A stretch of DNA of 32,816 nt from positions 3,087,867 to 3,120,682 of the forward strand of contig NW_003130854.1 in assembly GCF_000003605.2 (NCBI RefSeq). The letters run 5' to 3'. The position numbers were made by a program, and so were the translations under genes. How positions within the stretch are numbered: position 1 is the first letter of the stretch; the number at the start of each line of letters is the position of its first letter. Source of the stretch: Saccoglossus kowalevskii. Its lineage: Eukaryota; Hemichordata; Enteropneusta; Harrimaniidae. Shown here piece after piece: positions 20,866-31,329 of this stretch. Below the pieces are notes generated by a model. That model saw nothing but the letters and a program-made list of their open reading frames with translations, had not been told where the DNA came from and did not search any database.

Positions 20866-21260
20866 GGGTTTTAAAGGCGTTGGACGACGGCCATTGGTTG
20901 TTCAGCCGGAAGTAGTATCATTTCAGTCGCGAAATTCAAACTGTAAACATTGCAAGACAGGTTACGGTTTCCACTTTTAACTCGACAGTGCCTCTATTTC
21001 TCCGTTCAAATGATTTTCTATCTTGAGCGGTATGATGTATAGTTCTTACTGAATAGTTTTTATAATTCGGGGTTGTACAGAAAGTGTGTTTATGAAACTT
21101 ATTTCGACCAGACTAACGCATCCTGTACATGCGCCATCTTTGATTTTTACTCGTATGTGTGGGTCACCGAAAACATCCAAGCCATCCTCGTAAATCAGCG
21201 GCAATATCATCGTCCACGGTACAGAAACTGGCAATAGGGATCTTATCTCAAGTAAGTATG
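20866..21260 (+). promoter_or_regulatory. plausible host promoter and non-coding first exon
   Basis: CpG-richer than its surroundings, with GCCATTGG (NF-Y/CCAAT, reverse) near 20891, CCGGAAGTA (strong ETS site) near 20909 and CAGTCGCGAAATT near 20935. A good 5' splice site, CTCAA/GTAAGTATGAG, lies at about 21251. NF-Y plus ETS is a common arrangement for TATA-less animal promoters. All frames between the motifs and the donor are short, so the first exon would be non-coding. No matching second exon was identified. Confidence 0.35.
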
Positions 21261-21929
21261 AGTATATTTATTGTTATTTTCAAAGTTGAGTGACTTATTC
21301 GATTATGAAAATGTTTCATGATTGTGCACTCGCACTTCCCTATCGACGACTGATTTCAACAAAACGTGTCCCTGTATGCGTCGAATTTCGACGACAGACG
21401 GCGATTAGTCGAAAGTAAACTGCGATCGCTCCATATTTATATCGTAATTGTCATGTGTCTATGGATTTTATGTTAACTCGTGTCGTGGACCGGAATGCGG
21501 GGTACGGACAGAATCCCGGATTGATTGTTTTGTATTAGTTGTCTTTCTGAGGATTATTGTAAATGTGTATTGTCCGTTATACTTTGTTGAAGTACTAGTA
21601 CTACACACGAGTAATACTACGAGGCGTTTTTTTTCATGTATGGACAAGACAATAAAACGGCATGGGGGGGGGGGTAACCGATCTTACGGAGAATTGTGAA
21701 TTTGATTTACCAAAAAATCACCCATAATTGAAGTAAAATGCCTTATAGTGGAATTTATATAGTAACAGTCTAGCAGTCTAGAAAGTTAACTTTTTGGCAA
21801 GGAGCAAAATGCTCCTAAACCTAAAATTTTAGGAGCAAAATTGTTTCATGTGTAGAACAAATAATATGTGTTATGCTAATCTTTGCGAATACATTTACAA
21901 TAATGACATACTGTAATGATACTGTTCTG
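21261..21929. other. possible first intron; no gene seen
   Basis: Contains a second CpG-rich patch at 21,350-21,440 (CGACGACAGACGGCGATTAG), a poly-G run near 21,664-21,674, and a small inverted repeat at about 21,806-21,835 (GGAGCAAAATGCTCC, then TTTTAGGAGCAAAA). The open frame 21448-21699 is not protein-like. Confidence 0.35.
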
Positions 21930-22290
21930 TTACAAAAAGTCTTGATTTGTATCCTGGTCGAACACTGCATGTACGATGTTATCAGGCCACTCCAGTTTCA
22001 CATTTGGTAGTCTTGCCCGCACCGATTCCTGCATCCATCTGGGAACAGAACTAGAAGGATCAAATTCGGCCATGCTAGGGCCTTCCAGGCTGATAAGTAT
22101 TAGATCACCCACATTTCCGTTTTGTGGCTGAATGCGAGGATGTAGGATCTGATGTCCCGGACTTTGTTGTTGGGATTTTGTTATGCTCAACCGGCCGAAT
22201 GAAATTAGTAATCTGCTTATTCGCCATGTCTTGTTCGAGCCGAAAATGATACAGTGTGAATTGATGTTTCCAACACGACTTAATTGACAC
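21930..22290 (-). pseudogene. small unknown protein, one frameshift
   Basis: On the minus strand a frame begins near 22,230 with MANKQITNFIRPVEHNKIPT and reaches ATKRKCG before a stop; the next frame picks up at once with GDLILISLEGPSMAEFDPSS, then SVPRWMQESVRARLPNVKLE, WPDNIVHAVFDQDTNQDFL and a stop at 21,930. The two would join with a single-base change near 22,105. The start (short, basic, ITxFxRPV) resembles the N-termini of several hAT- or zinc-finger-type transposase proteins, but I cannot name it. Two CCAAT-like and CpG motifs lie upstream at 22,290-22,330. Composition is clearly more coding than the flanks. Confidence 0.45.
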
Positions 22291-23625
22291 TGGAAAACGC
22301 CGTCACGTTAGCCAATGAAAACTATTTAATTGACAATCAAAAAGCTGCCGACAGTGTAAAACCGGCATTCATTTAAAAAAAAAACTGTATGCCCGTATTT
22401 TGACTAGAACAAAACATATTTACAATGTTACTATTCCTTTATTATGACTTTCCCAGTACATCGTAAATTATTCAAAGCCTAAATATCGTGCACGGTATCT
22501 CGTCTAGTCTGACTCGTGCAAGGCACGTTTCAGCTGCGTGTAGGGCTTCAATTTTCACTCGCAAAATGCGAGTTTCTGAAATCTACATGCTAAATGCGGA
22601 TACTTACAAGTTTGTACTCGCATAGACGTATATTTTAGACGCATTTGCGAGTAGGTACTCGCAACTTCCTAGGCTGTAGACTAGTCTAGTATTATTCATG
22701 CATTTCGACACATGTAAATTGTATTTTAGCTCCATGCCCACAACACTGCAAATAACTTTTAATTTGAATCGGAGTCAATTTTACCTGCTACTATAAACAT
22801 AAATTGACAAGGTCAAATTTAATTGACATTTTGACAGGACTCCAGAAGACGTACCTGCACTTTATGAATTTTTTTTTTAATTATGCTAATTTATTCATGA
22901 CGTAGCAGTTTCTGCGCTCATGAATATTCATTAATTTGTGGGTCAATACATTCTAAAAGAAGCGATATATTATTTTTGGGGGAAGAGTTAGAAAGGGAGA
23001 TTAGTAAATGTAAAAAAGAAGGGAAATTTTAGAACTAATCACGATCTGGCATGTCATTTGTTTGAATTAGCTGATACACATTTCAGGTATGTTTTCTGAA
23101 TTCTAGAGTCTATGACGAGATGCATTTACATGTGTAAAAAAAGGATGAAACGTACTTTGGATGAAGATTTTCTGTACTTGGAAACTGATTTTCTGTTATT
23201 CACGTTGATCAATACAGTATCACAAAGTATTCAGAAATCGCTGATACTAAATGTTTTCTTGGTGCATTGCACAATGAAAAATTACATGCACTCATTGCAT
23301 CTTCAAAACTATCATTGTCTAACACATGGGCAATAGAACAGAACAGTGTACACTTTGATCGCACCAAGATGACAAAACTGTGATCAATCTTAATCAATTC
23401 AATTTTACAGTAAGGACTATCAATAAATAATCAAATAGTCAAACTACATGTACATTATTTTATATTTATATATACATTTAAAATTTAATTAAATTTTGCC
23501 AATTTCCTACTTAGGATCCTGCTATTTATTATGTATGATACTTTCAAGATCATTGTTTATTGCTTGAAACATATACTAGCAAGACAATCTCTTTTTGATA
23601 ATTTTGTGTTCATTTACTGTGTTAG
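22291..23625. other. no gene seen; hairpin cluster inside
   Basis: Includes the ACTCGCA hairpin cluster at 22,540-22,665 (separate entry). Open frames at 23,112-23,397 on both strands overlap and lack any motif. The right edge carries an acceptor-like TTTACTGTGTTAG directly before the transposase remnant. Confidence 0.4.
22540..22665. repeat. hairpin cluster of ACTCGCA elements
   Basis: ACTCGCA-AAA-TGCGAGT at 22557-22573 is a perfect 7-bp stem with a 3-base loop. A second pair, TACTCGCA at 22615 and TGCGAGTA ending at 22653, forms a longer-loop stem, and another TACTCGCA lies at 22655. Five half-sites in about 110 bases suggest a small hairpin element or MITE; it is preceded by AGGGCTTCAATTTTC. 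Confidence 0.55.
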
Positions 23626-24875
23626 GGATTCTGATGAAAATGCTGTCACATCATATTCGGAAATGGCCACCTCAACACTACTGGTTAGGAATACAAAACG
23701 TGTTCGACTGGAAAAGGAAATATTTTCCACGCCTGTAAAGAAACAATGTAAAAGGGAATTGCTTCTTTCCCCAATTCCGGAAGTTGGCCAAGCTGAGAAT
23801 CTGAGTACTAGTATGTTGGATGTAACTGGGATTAGTGAAAATGGTGATCCAACTTTCAAGCTCGATCTGCAAGAAGAAATAGTGCAAACAAGTGAAGTTG
23901 ACCAGAAAAAAAATCAGCAAGATGGTTTCATGAATGTACATTTCGGTGCAGAAGAAACACATACCGATATTCATTCAAATGATCTGTGTCCACACTCAAT
24001 ACATCTGTTAGTATGAAAGTGGATCTTCATCCATACCAAGACATGTCCAGACAGTGTTTTACAACCAAGCAATATATATTATAGAACTTTTCAACCATTT
24101 AAATGATGAAGAAAGGAACATTCTATCTCCAGTCTGTGCCAGGCAGACGCAATGCGATACTGAACCATCACACCAGCAAACCAGTACTTGTAGATGACGT
24201 ATCACATCACACATCAACCATTGGACACCAAGCAAAAGATACCACTTGTTATACTGACAGTTTTAATTGGTACTGGTATTAACTTAAATTCTAGTGCAGT
24301 CTGCAGTGCATCATTGCAGTCGCATGCACTTGGAGAGGAAGAAGCGTTGATTCAAGACTGGAAGTTCCTCTGCAGTGAATAACAGCTCAGACAATTATGT
24401 GAAACAATACACTGTTCAGTCTGCAACCAGCCAGTACAGCTAACTGATGTGCAAACAATCGGATCATGTGTAAATCTGCAAATGAACTGCTCCAATAGTC
24501 ACAGAACATTTCGGTACTCTTCAACAACTTGTGCAGGAACCTTGGCAGTGAATGCACTACTTGCAAACTTTGTTTTGTGTTCTGGTAACAGTTTTGATAA
24601 GTTTGCGAAGTTCTGTAAATTTCTTGGGTTAGCATGTATTTCAAAGTCCAGTTTCTATGAAAATCGAGCACGTTTCGCAGCGCCAGCAATTAACGAAGCA
24701 TATTTGGAGATGGAAACTGATATCATCAACAAAATTTGATCGCAAAAAGATGTTGTTCTTGCTGCTGATGGTAGGGCAGATTCACCTGGCAATAGTGCTA
24801 CCCATGTTACTGTATCCTTCACAGACCATGTTGAATGTCGAGGAGATAATTTACCAATGCCAATCAGGTGGTTTG
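23626..24875 (+). pseudogene. DDE transposase remnant, Kolobok-like
   Basis: Starts after an acceptor at 23,625 with RDSDENAVTSYSEMATST, passes through TPVKKQCKRELLLSPIPEVG, then ELFNHLNDEERNILSPVCAR near 24,090 in another frame, a Cys-rich part (HCSVCNQPVQL, then VNLQMNCSNSHRTFRYSS) at 24,410-24,520, AGTLAVNALLANFVLCSGNS near 24,535, KFCKFLGLACISKSSFYENR near 24,615, and VVLAADGRADSPGNSATHV at 24,752-24,800. The last motif, DGRxDSPG, is the first catalytic block of a transposase family that I associate with Kolobok. The rest of the catalytic domain is absent on both sides of the inserted 5.16-kb element. At least six in-frame stops or frame shifts show that it is dead. The DDE assignment is fairly firm; the superfamily name is tentative. 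Confidence 0.6.
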
Positions 24876-25163
24876 TAGTCGGGTCAAAATATGATATGAT
24901 GCCAACTCTAAAAAAATTTATACAAAATGTTTTTCAATTGATTTTGATTCTTCCAGGCATGCTTGGAAACATACACAAAATCTAGTGAAATCTGACTTCC
25001 GGAAATGGGTCATTTTCAAGATGGCGTCCAAGATGGCTGCCGGGAGCTTAAAATGGTTATATCTCAGTTAATAATCAATCCCATGTTTTAGGGGTCAAGG
25101 AAGCCGATTCAATCAAGCCGATTCAGTGGAATTACCATATGTTAAATAGTTATTGGCAAATCC
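24876..25163 (+). repeat. left TIR of the Academ-like transposon
   Basis: Blocks shared with the reverse complement of the right end, in order: TAGTCGGGTCAAAATATG, ATACAAAA, CAATTGATTTTG, GGCATGCT, ACATACACAAAATCTAGT, ATCTGACTTCCGGAAATGGG, AAGATGGCGTCCAAGATGGC, TATATCTCA, CAAGGAAGCC, TCAGTGGAATTACCAT and TTATTGGCAAA. It also contains a local duplication, CAAGCCGATTCA, absent from the other end. Confidence 0.85.
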
Positions 25164-25459
25164 AAGATGGCATCCCAATATTGCCGCCAATTCATTCAAA
25201 CGGCCCTAAGTAAATGTTGTGTTCAAGCAAGATTGTTAAGTTTGCTGTCTGGCCAACATTTTAGGTGGAATGATGTAACAGTTAAATCTCTTACTGTCCG
25301 TGTTGCCATCTACAGCAAGAGTGAAAGTAAGAATGTTGTTTCTATATTGGTGATGGGTTAGGGTGCATGGTTACTCTCCGTATATTTACCAATGTATAGG
25401 CTATTTGCATTTTATGATTTCATAAAAGGCACTAATGTATGTGTATTAATATTTACAAG

Positions 25460-28400
25460 ATGAATTCATCCAGCAGTGACCAGATCTGCCCCATTTGTCT
25501 GGGTAAATCAGAAGATGGAGGTGATATAGTCAAGATTCAACTAAAAGGTGCTAATAGGATCAATGAAGCTAGTGTTAGGAGAGGCGACACCATTTCTGTA
25601 ACAGCTAGCTGTAAAGTACATTCAAACTGTCGCAAAATTTACACAAACAGTATAGAAATTGAACTTCATTTAAAGAGGTGAACCCAATACCACTAATAAA
25701 AGGGGTGTTAGGGTTTCTGAAGGTCCGTTCAACAGCAAAACTGATTGCCTTTTCTGTGGCACTAGTGTCCAAGAAGGAAGTGCAGACTATAGTTCTGTGA
25801 ACACTCGTATCTGTTCACAATTAATATTGGAATGCTGTGATAACCGGTCTAATGGTGAGTGGTCTTTCAAAGTCAAAGATAGAATTCAATACTATCATGG
25901 TGATCTACATGATACCACTTGAACCCAAGCGTAGGAAACCTGGAAGACCTAAAGGTAAGGAACAACAACAAGCTTTCTCAAAGATTTGTGGATACTTCGA
26001 AAATAATGATGAAGAACAACTGACTGTTTCTGACCTAAGGTGTAAAATGAAAGAGTATTTGTCTAAGGCCGATTCCCTCCTATATGGTAATCAATACCTG
26101 AAAAGTCAGCTGAAGAAACGGTATGGTAATTCTATATATATTGCAGAAGGAGAAGGGTTAGATGACAATGAGAAAAAAAAAACGTCACAAATCTTCAGAT
26201 CATAATTCAGCAGTACAAACCGAGAAAGTGATGAACAGTCGCAGAAGAGAGCAATACTTGAGACAGCTGAAAGTGACATCAAGACAAATGTGCTACCTGT
26301 TACCGATCAGTATCCGACTACAGAGTAACTCAAACTCCAGCCTGCTCTTGATTACATTCCAGAATCACTCAGCATTGTGTTAAAAGCCTTGTTTGTTGGT
26401 AAAGACACACGTCGGAAAGTTGCTAGCATTGGCCATGCAATCATACAGGCAGTCCAACCATGAGCCGTCCTTGCCCCTTTGCTAATTGGCCTTTCAGTGC
26501 AAATGTACCACTTAAATAGGTCTAGGTTTCTTGTGGATACATTGTGTCAGATAGGGTCCTGTTCGTTCTATGGAGAAATGCATAGGTTTGAAATGAATGC
26601 TGCAAATTGTGCTGCACCAAACATGCTTGGTGAGGATATTGATGTGTTGAACACGGCCTTGTTGTTCGCAGCTGATAATGTAGATCATAACATTCTCACA
26701 ATTGATGGTAAAGGGACATTTCACGGGATGGGCATGATAGCTGTATTGACACCAGGACAGAAGACAGACCATATTGTCCCTAGGTACAAAACGATTGACC
26801 TGAACACTGTAGAAAAGGCAAAGGATGAAATAGTAGATCATCGTTTTATCAAACACATTCGCAGAGAAATCACATTTGCAGAACTTCCAAGTATAACTTA
26901 ATGTGACAAAACAGTTGATCTTCTGTGGGAGTTATCATTCAACTTCAAACAGGCCACACCAGGTTGGCAGGGAATGATGCATATCAGTCATCAGTCAGGT
27001 ATCTACCGATGATAGACATGTACTCTGGGGAAAAGACGTGCATTCTGTCAACATAGAGATTCTTTGTGGTCTTGCCTCCAAGCACCACATTGCCCCAGTA
27101 ATTACATTCGATCAGCCCCTATATTGGAAGGTGACAGAGATAATCCTTGATTCACCACCGGGCAGCCACCTTAAATCGATTGTCCTGCTGCTTGGCTGTT
27201 TCCACACGTTTATAAACTTAATAGGAGCGATTGGTACACTAATGGATGACTTAAGGACATCCTAGGGGTAGTCTATGGTAAAAATTCTGTAGCCCATATG
27301 ACAGGCACATCAGTTCAGAGAGCATTCCATGGTCATCTTCTTGTAGACAAATGTCTTAACTGTGTGATGGTGTCAGAGATGGCAGATGATATTAACAAAT
27401 TCACAATGATTGAAGAATTTGAAGAGATATATACTGCAATATTGAATGGTGAAGAGACATTACAAACTGTAAAAGAGCTCGAGAAAAAGAAGGAACTGAG
27501 TACTAGGTCCAAAACAAGTCAATTGTGGCTGAAATACCAAAGCATAGTACAAATTGCTAGATCACTGATAAAGGCAGATCGGACAGGTTCTTGGCTGATG
27601 TACACACGCGCCGTTTCTGACTGCCTGCCGATATTTGCCGCAGCTGGGCATTACAACTACTTGAAATCAGCATACTTCTATTTTCAAGAGATGAATCAGC
27701 TTGACATCAACCACCCAGATCTTTTCAGAAAATTTGAAAGGGGTTTTCATGTTATCCGTCGCAGTAACCAATTCTGGGCAGGCCTCAGCTCAGATCTGGT
27801 CATCGAGTCAACATTGATGAGATCATTGAATACCACTGGAGCTCTGACCCTTTGGATCATGTCAAGCCCCATAACATCAGAGTACAACATCGCAATGCAG
27901 GAGTTCACAAACCTGTCATACACAACATCTGAACAGTGCAAGGATTTGACGGAGGCAAGGATGAAAAGGGATGTTGCTGACCTGGAGAAGATCAGTTCGA
28001 AACTATGCTCACCTTTCTCGCCAGACTCTTCAATAAGGAACATTGTTACTGGTGTTGTAGCTGAGGAAGGTGTGAACGTGCGTGAATATGAGGCTGTTGG
28101 ACGCAAAATAATGCTCAAAATGATCGGACAACCTGCATTCGCATTCTCGTTCAGTAGAAAGGATAAAGCCAGAACCCTGGGTAAAACATCGTCTATCAAA
28201 GTTGTTCCTGATCGAACCATTGATTCGGCACTGCTTTTCCAACATTTCCTGGTAGTCTCCAAAACTGGGTTACTATTCTTGGAAGAAGTGATGCATTACG
28301 AACTTAGTCCTTTTCCTCCAGCCCTTTTTGAAGCCAGAAACACATTTCGCAAGGCTGATAAGCCACAACTAGCGCATGTAATCTGTGATCATGTAAGTGG

Positions 28401-29555
28401 TGCAATGATCATGTAAGTGGTGCAATACTAGACACTGTACCATAAACAGAGTGCCAAGTCCTTGGTGGAGGTTCATTCCTACACCGAATACCATGGACAC
28501 ACGGAGAAAGCTATGGTCAAATAGCAGTCATATGCTGACTTCACCATCCGGTATTATGGTTCAGCTACAACCATTGTCTTTGATGGATATGAGGTAGGTT
28601 ATCCACTAAAGACAACACGCATCAGCAAAGAGGGCATAATATTCATCCTGTTGTAAACTTCACTGCTGAGACCGAGTTCTCCGATAAGAAGGAGCAGTTC
28701 TTGTCAAGAGATGTTAATAAACAGAGACTGATCCAGATAACTGATAAACTGAGAGAAGGGGATTGTACAGTGATCAATGCACCTGGAGATGCTGATGTTG
28801 ACATAGTAAAGGCTGCATTGGACGCATCTATAGTACACACCACTACACTGATTGGAGAAGACACCGATCTCCTTGTCTTACTCCTTTACTATGCACATGA
28901 AGATAGTAAGGGCCTTTATTCCAGTGCCTTTATGGCAGTGTTAAAGTGTATGACATCAACCATCTAAAAGAAATACTTGGACATGACATGTGTTCACAGT
29001 TATTCATTAACGCCATGAGTGGTTGCGACACGACTTCTCAGATTTTTGGGGTTGGCAAAAAGACCCTGTCCTTAAGTCTTGTGGCAATGCATTCACTATC
29101 CCAAATCAGTGGCTGTCCTCTTTGATGGCAAGCTTACAGATTCCCTGCAATATAACACCTTCATCAAGAAGGTTGTCTCTTCTTCATTGTTTGTAACATC
29201 CGAACAACTGCCCCCAACTATATCTGCTACCAAGCTTCACTATCGTTGAGTTTACTACCAGATCATGGTTTGGTTAGGCAAAGAAGGGGGTATGGATGTC
29301 ATGAACTGGGGGTGGAACCTACAGGATAATCGATTCGTTCCACTCATGTCAAGAATGAATGCTGCTCCAGACAGTCTCTTGAAGGTCATTCATTGTAACT
29401 GTGTCACTGCTTGCACGACACTACGCTGCTCTTGTAGAAAATACGGACTACCATGCACTACTGCATGTGGGCAATGCCAACTTCAAGAATGTGACAATCC
29501 ACATAACAAGTTTCTTCATAAGGAGTCAGAGGATGACGAAGATTATGGCGGCTAA
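25460..29555 (+). pseudogene. transposase-XPG nuclease-CXC fusion gene of the Academ-like element, broken
   Basis: About 1,365 codons from ATG 25460 (MNSSSSDQICPICLG). Order: an N-terminal zinc finger (CPICLG...CKVHSNCRKIYTN), a second Cys pair (DCLFCG near 25,755), an AT-hook KRRKPGRPKGK near 25,930, then a transposase core. Probable acidic sites are AADNVDHN and TIDGKGTFHGMGM (26,670-26,735), TFDQPLYW (27,104), a GCFHTF block (27,193) and SSDLVIESTLMRS (27,790-27,828). The XPG part is NAPGDADVDIVKAAL (28,778), GEDTDLLVLLL (28,855) and SGCDTTSQIFGVGKKT (29,017-29,064), the last a helix-hairpin-helix-2 signature. The CXC cluster (29,389-29,500) includes CNCVTACTTLRCSCRKYGLP. The longest unbroken stretch is 27,247-28,416 (390 codons). 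At least eight stops or frameshifts, including a 20-bp duplication at 28,387, make it dead. Confidence 0.8.
28387..28426. repeat. 20-bp perfect tandem duplication
   Basis: GATCATGTAAGTGGTGCAAT occurs twice in a row (28387-28406 and 28407-28426) within the transposon gene. As 20 is not a multiple of three it shifts the frame and ends the long open stretch. Confidence 0.95.
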
Positions 29556-29572
29556 CTGTACAACAAACGCAT

Positions 29573-29578
29573 AATAAA
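29573..29578 (+). terminator. poly(A) signal of the transposon gene
   Basis: AATAAA lies 17 bases after the stop codon of the CXC-encoding end, inside the element and before the right TIR. Position and sequence fit the gene's own cleavage signal. Confidence 0.45.
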
Positions 29579-29739
29579 CGCTGATAAACCTTGCGTACTG
29601 ATTACCTGATTACTTTTTGGTTATATTTAAGTAATGTCAATGATTTGCAGGGTGCCTGAAACATAATTATATAACCATTAAAAATATATATCTATTGCTG
29701 GGTTATTTCAACAAAAACAGAGCCAAATGTTTTTTGTTC

Positions 29740-30037
29740 GGTTTTGTCAATAAATTATTATCTAATGGTAATTCCACTGATTTAGTTGGCTTCCTTGTCC
29801 CCTTAAACGTATGGTTAGACACCAAAATCACATTTCTAGGTGGAATAGTAATTGAGATATAGCCATTTTTAGCTCCTGGCGGCCATCTTGAACGCCATCT
29901 TTAAAATAGCCCATTTCCGGAAGTCAGATTTTACTAGATTTTTAGTATGTCATTTAGCATGCTCCATAGTGGCAGAATCCATTGTAAAACCTTTTGTATC
30001 ATTTTGTTGGAGGTGGAGCCATATATTGGCCCGACTA
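29740..30037 (-). repeat. right TIR of the Academ-like transposon
   Basis: Inverted partner of 24876-25163. On the plus strand it contains ATGGTAATTCCACTGA, GGCTTCCTTGTCCCC, AGATATAGCCATTTT, GGCGGCCATCTTGAACGCCA, CCCATTTCCGGAAGTCAGAT, AGCATGCT and, at its tip, CATATATTGGCCCGACTA. A frame open across part of it (from 29,888) is not thought to be a gene. Confidence 0.85.
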
Positions 30038-30040
30038 TTG

Positions 30041-30779
30041 ATGATTGCTTTGATGAGTAAGTACAATCTTCATTTTAACAAATCACAAATGCTGTGCTTC
30101 TGAAATCAATGATAACTTATTCCATTCTGCTCAACTAAACCATTGATATATCTGCTTACTGTTATAACATTACAGGTGTTACTGTGATACTTGTTACTGT
30201 GATAACTGTACATTGTATGTTAATCATCAGTTTGTTATGCATAACTGAAAATTATTGATAGATGATAGATCTCAGTATTTATTATTTTTTATTGATTGCA
30301 GAAAAGGATGAGGCTTTTCAAATGCAAACAATTTTGATTAAGAAGTTGTTCAGTAAAGACATGTTTGATTGGCAAACTGTGTACCAGAGGTCAAAGGTCG
30401 TTAGAGTTCATTTTTTAAAACTCATATATTTGAAATAATTCAGGATAGGGAATAGTACACAAATATTCACGTTATATAATTGTTTCATCCCAAGTCAGCA
30501 GCTTTCAATTTGATTTATGGCATAATATCTCCACAATAGCAACCAATGGTTAAACGTGTAAATACTGACAAAATGGCCACCATTCAGTTAAAAATAGGAC
30601 TACCGTTTTCTTAAAAAATAGGCCTGTAACCCCAATTTTTTTCAGTCAACGTCCTTAAATTTGCCCCAAGTACAATTTATCGCAAAATGGACAAATTCTG
30701 GGTGAAGGGGCTGACCTACTAGTAATGTAAGGGTATGTGCATCTAATGAACAAAGGAATGGAGTAATTTTGCCTGTAAA
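30041..30779. other. mostly empty; possible spliced exon at 30301-30420
   Basis: Beyond the transposon the plus strand has a donor-like GATGA/GTAAGTAC at 30,056 and an acceptor-like TTTTTTATTGATTGCAG ending at 30,300. The frame after it reads EKDEAFQMQTILIKKLFSKD then MFDWQTVYQRSKVVRVHF to a stop. It does not continue the Kolobok-like transposase and I do not recognise it. The rest is AT-rich and empty. Confidence 0.3.
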
Positions 30780-31329
30780 TACTGTAGTTGACAGAGTATA
30801 AACCACCCCTCAGAAAATCGCAAATTGTCAAAAGTTCAGGGGGGGGGCTTATACTCGGACAAAAGTCAAAACGTAACCAAAAAGATAATTTATGCTAATT
30901 TATTCATGAAAATAAGCTTGTACTGAAGCCCGAAAACCAATTAAATATTAAAGTTATGTGGAAAGTTTGTCATTCAACACGCAAAGTGACGGGGATGTGG
31001 TTGCAGAATGTAATAGCCGGGTGCGTTGTTCATTGCAAGTCTCGTAATGGAATTCCCTGTTGACAAATCTGAAACCAAACAAACGATCAACCGATGTCAT
31101 CTGACATGATTTAAAAATTGATTAATGTCATACTTTTCCAAGCAATGCAAATATTTACGAACGCAAGCTGGAGGTCACTTTTCAGGGCCGCCGCATTTCT
31201 TTAAAAAATGTGTACAGCGTGGTTATTTTTTTAGGGGGCTTATAATCGGACATACAAGCGAATGACAAATCACGCGAATTTAGAAGGGGGCTTATACTAT
31301 GTTTGCCACAACCTAGTTGACCCACAGTA
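30780..31329. mobile_element. TA-flanked hairpin-tipped MITE, about 550 bp
   Basis: Left tip TACTGTAGTTGACAGAG; right tip, read inward on the minus strand, TACTGTGGGTCAACTAGG. Each ends in TA, the target used by Tc1/mariner-pogo elements. Next to the left tip GTATAAACCACCCC can pair with GGGGGGGGCTTATAC 30 bases on. Near the right end GGGGGCTTATA occurs twice in direct orientation. It encodes nothing and is presumably moved by a pogo/Tigger-like transposase elsewhere. The tips agree only over about 10 of 16 bases, so the boundaries are moderately sure. Confidence 0.5.

Larger units (their letters stand above)
24876..30037 (+). mobile_element. Academ-like DNA transposon, 5.16 kb, with long TIRs
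   Basis: The two ends are inverted copies of each other for nearly 300 bases, starting TAGTCGGG(T/C)CAA(A/T)ATATG at each tip. The three bases outside are TTG on both sides (24873-24875 and 30038-30040), consistent with a 3-bp target duplication; three bases can agree by chance, so this is supportive only. The interior holds one broken gene combining a DDE-like transposase, an XPG nuclease and a CXC cluster. To my knowledge the Academ superfamily makes 3-4 bp duplications and one lineage carries an XPG nuclease, so this fits. The left end abuts the Kolobok-like remnant, so this element inserted into or beside it. The TIRs are about 75-80 percent alike by eye and the gene is decayed, so the insertion is old. 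Confidence 0.75.

Noticed and set aside
27747-28262. 171-codon minus-strand frame
   Set aside because: It is the antisense shadow of the transposase-XPG gene, whose own frame carries the family motifs.
29888-30103. 71-codon gene at the right end of the transposon
   Set aside because: Most of it is the right TIR, whose inverted partner at the left end carries no corresponding open frame.
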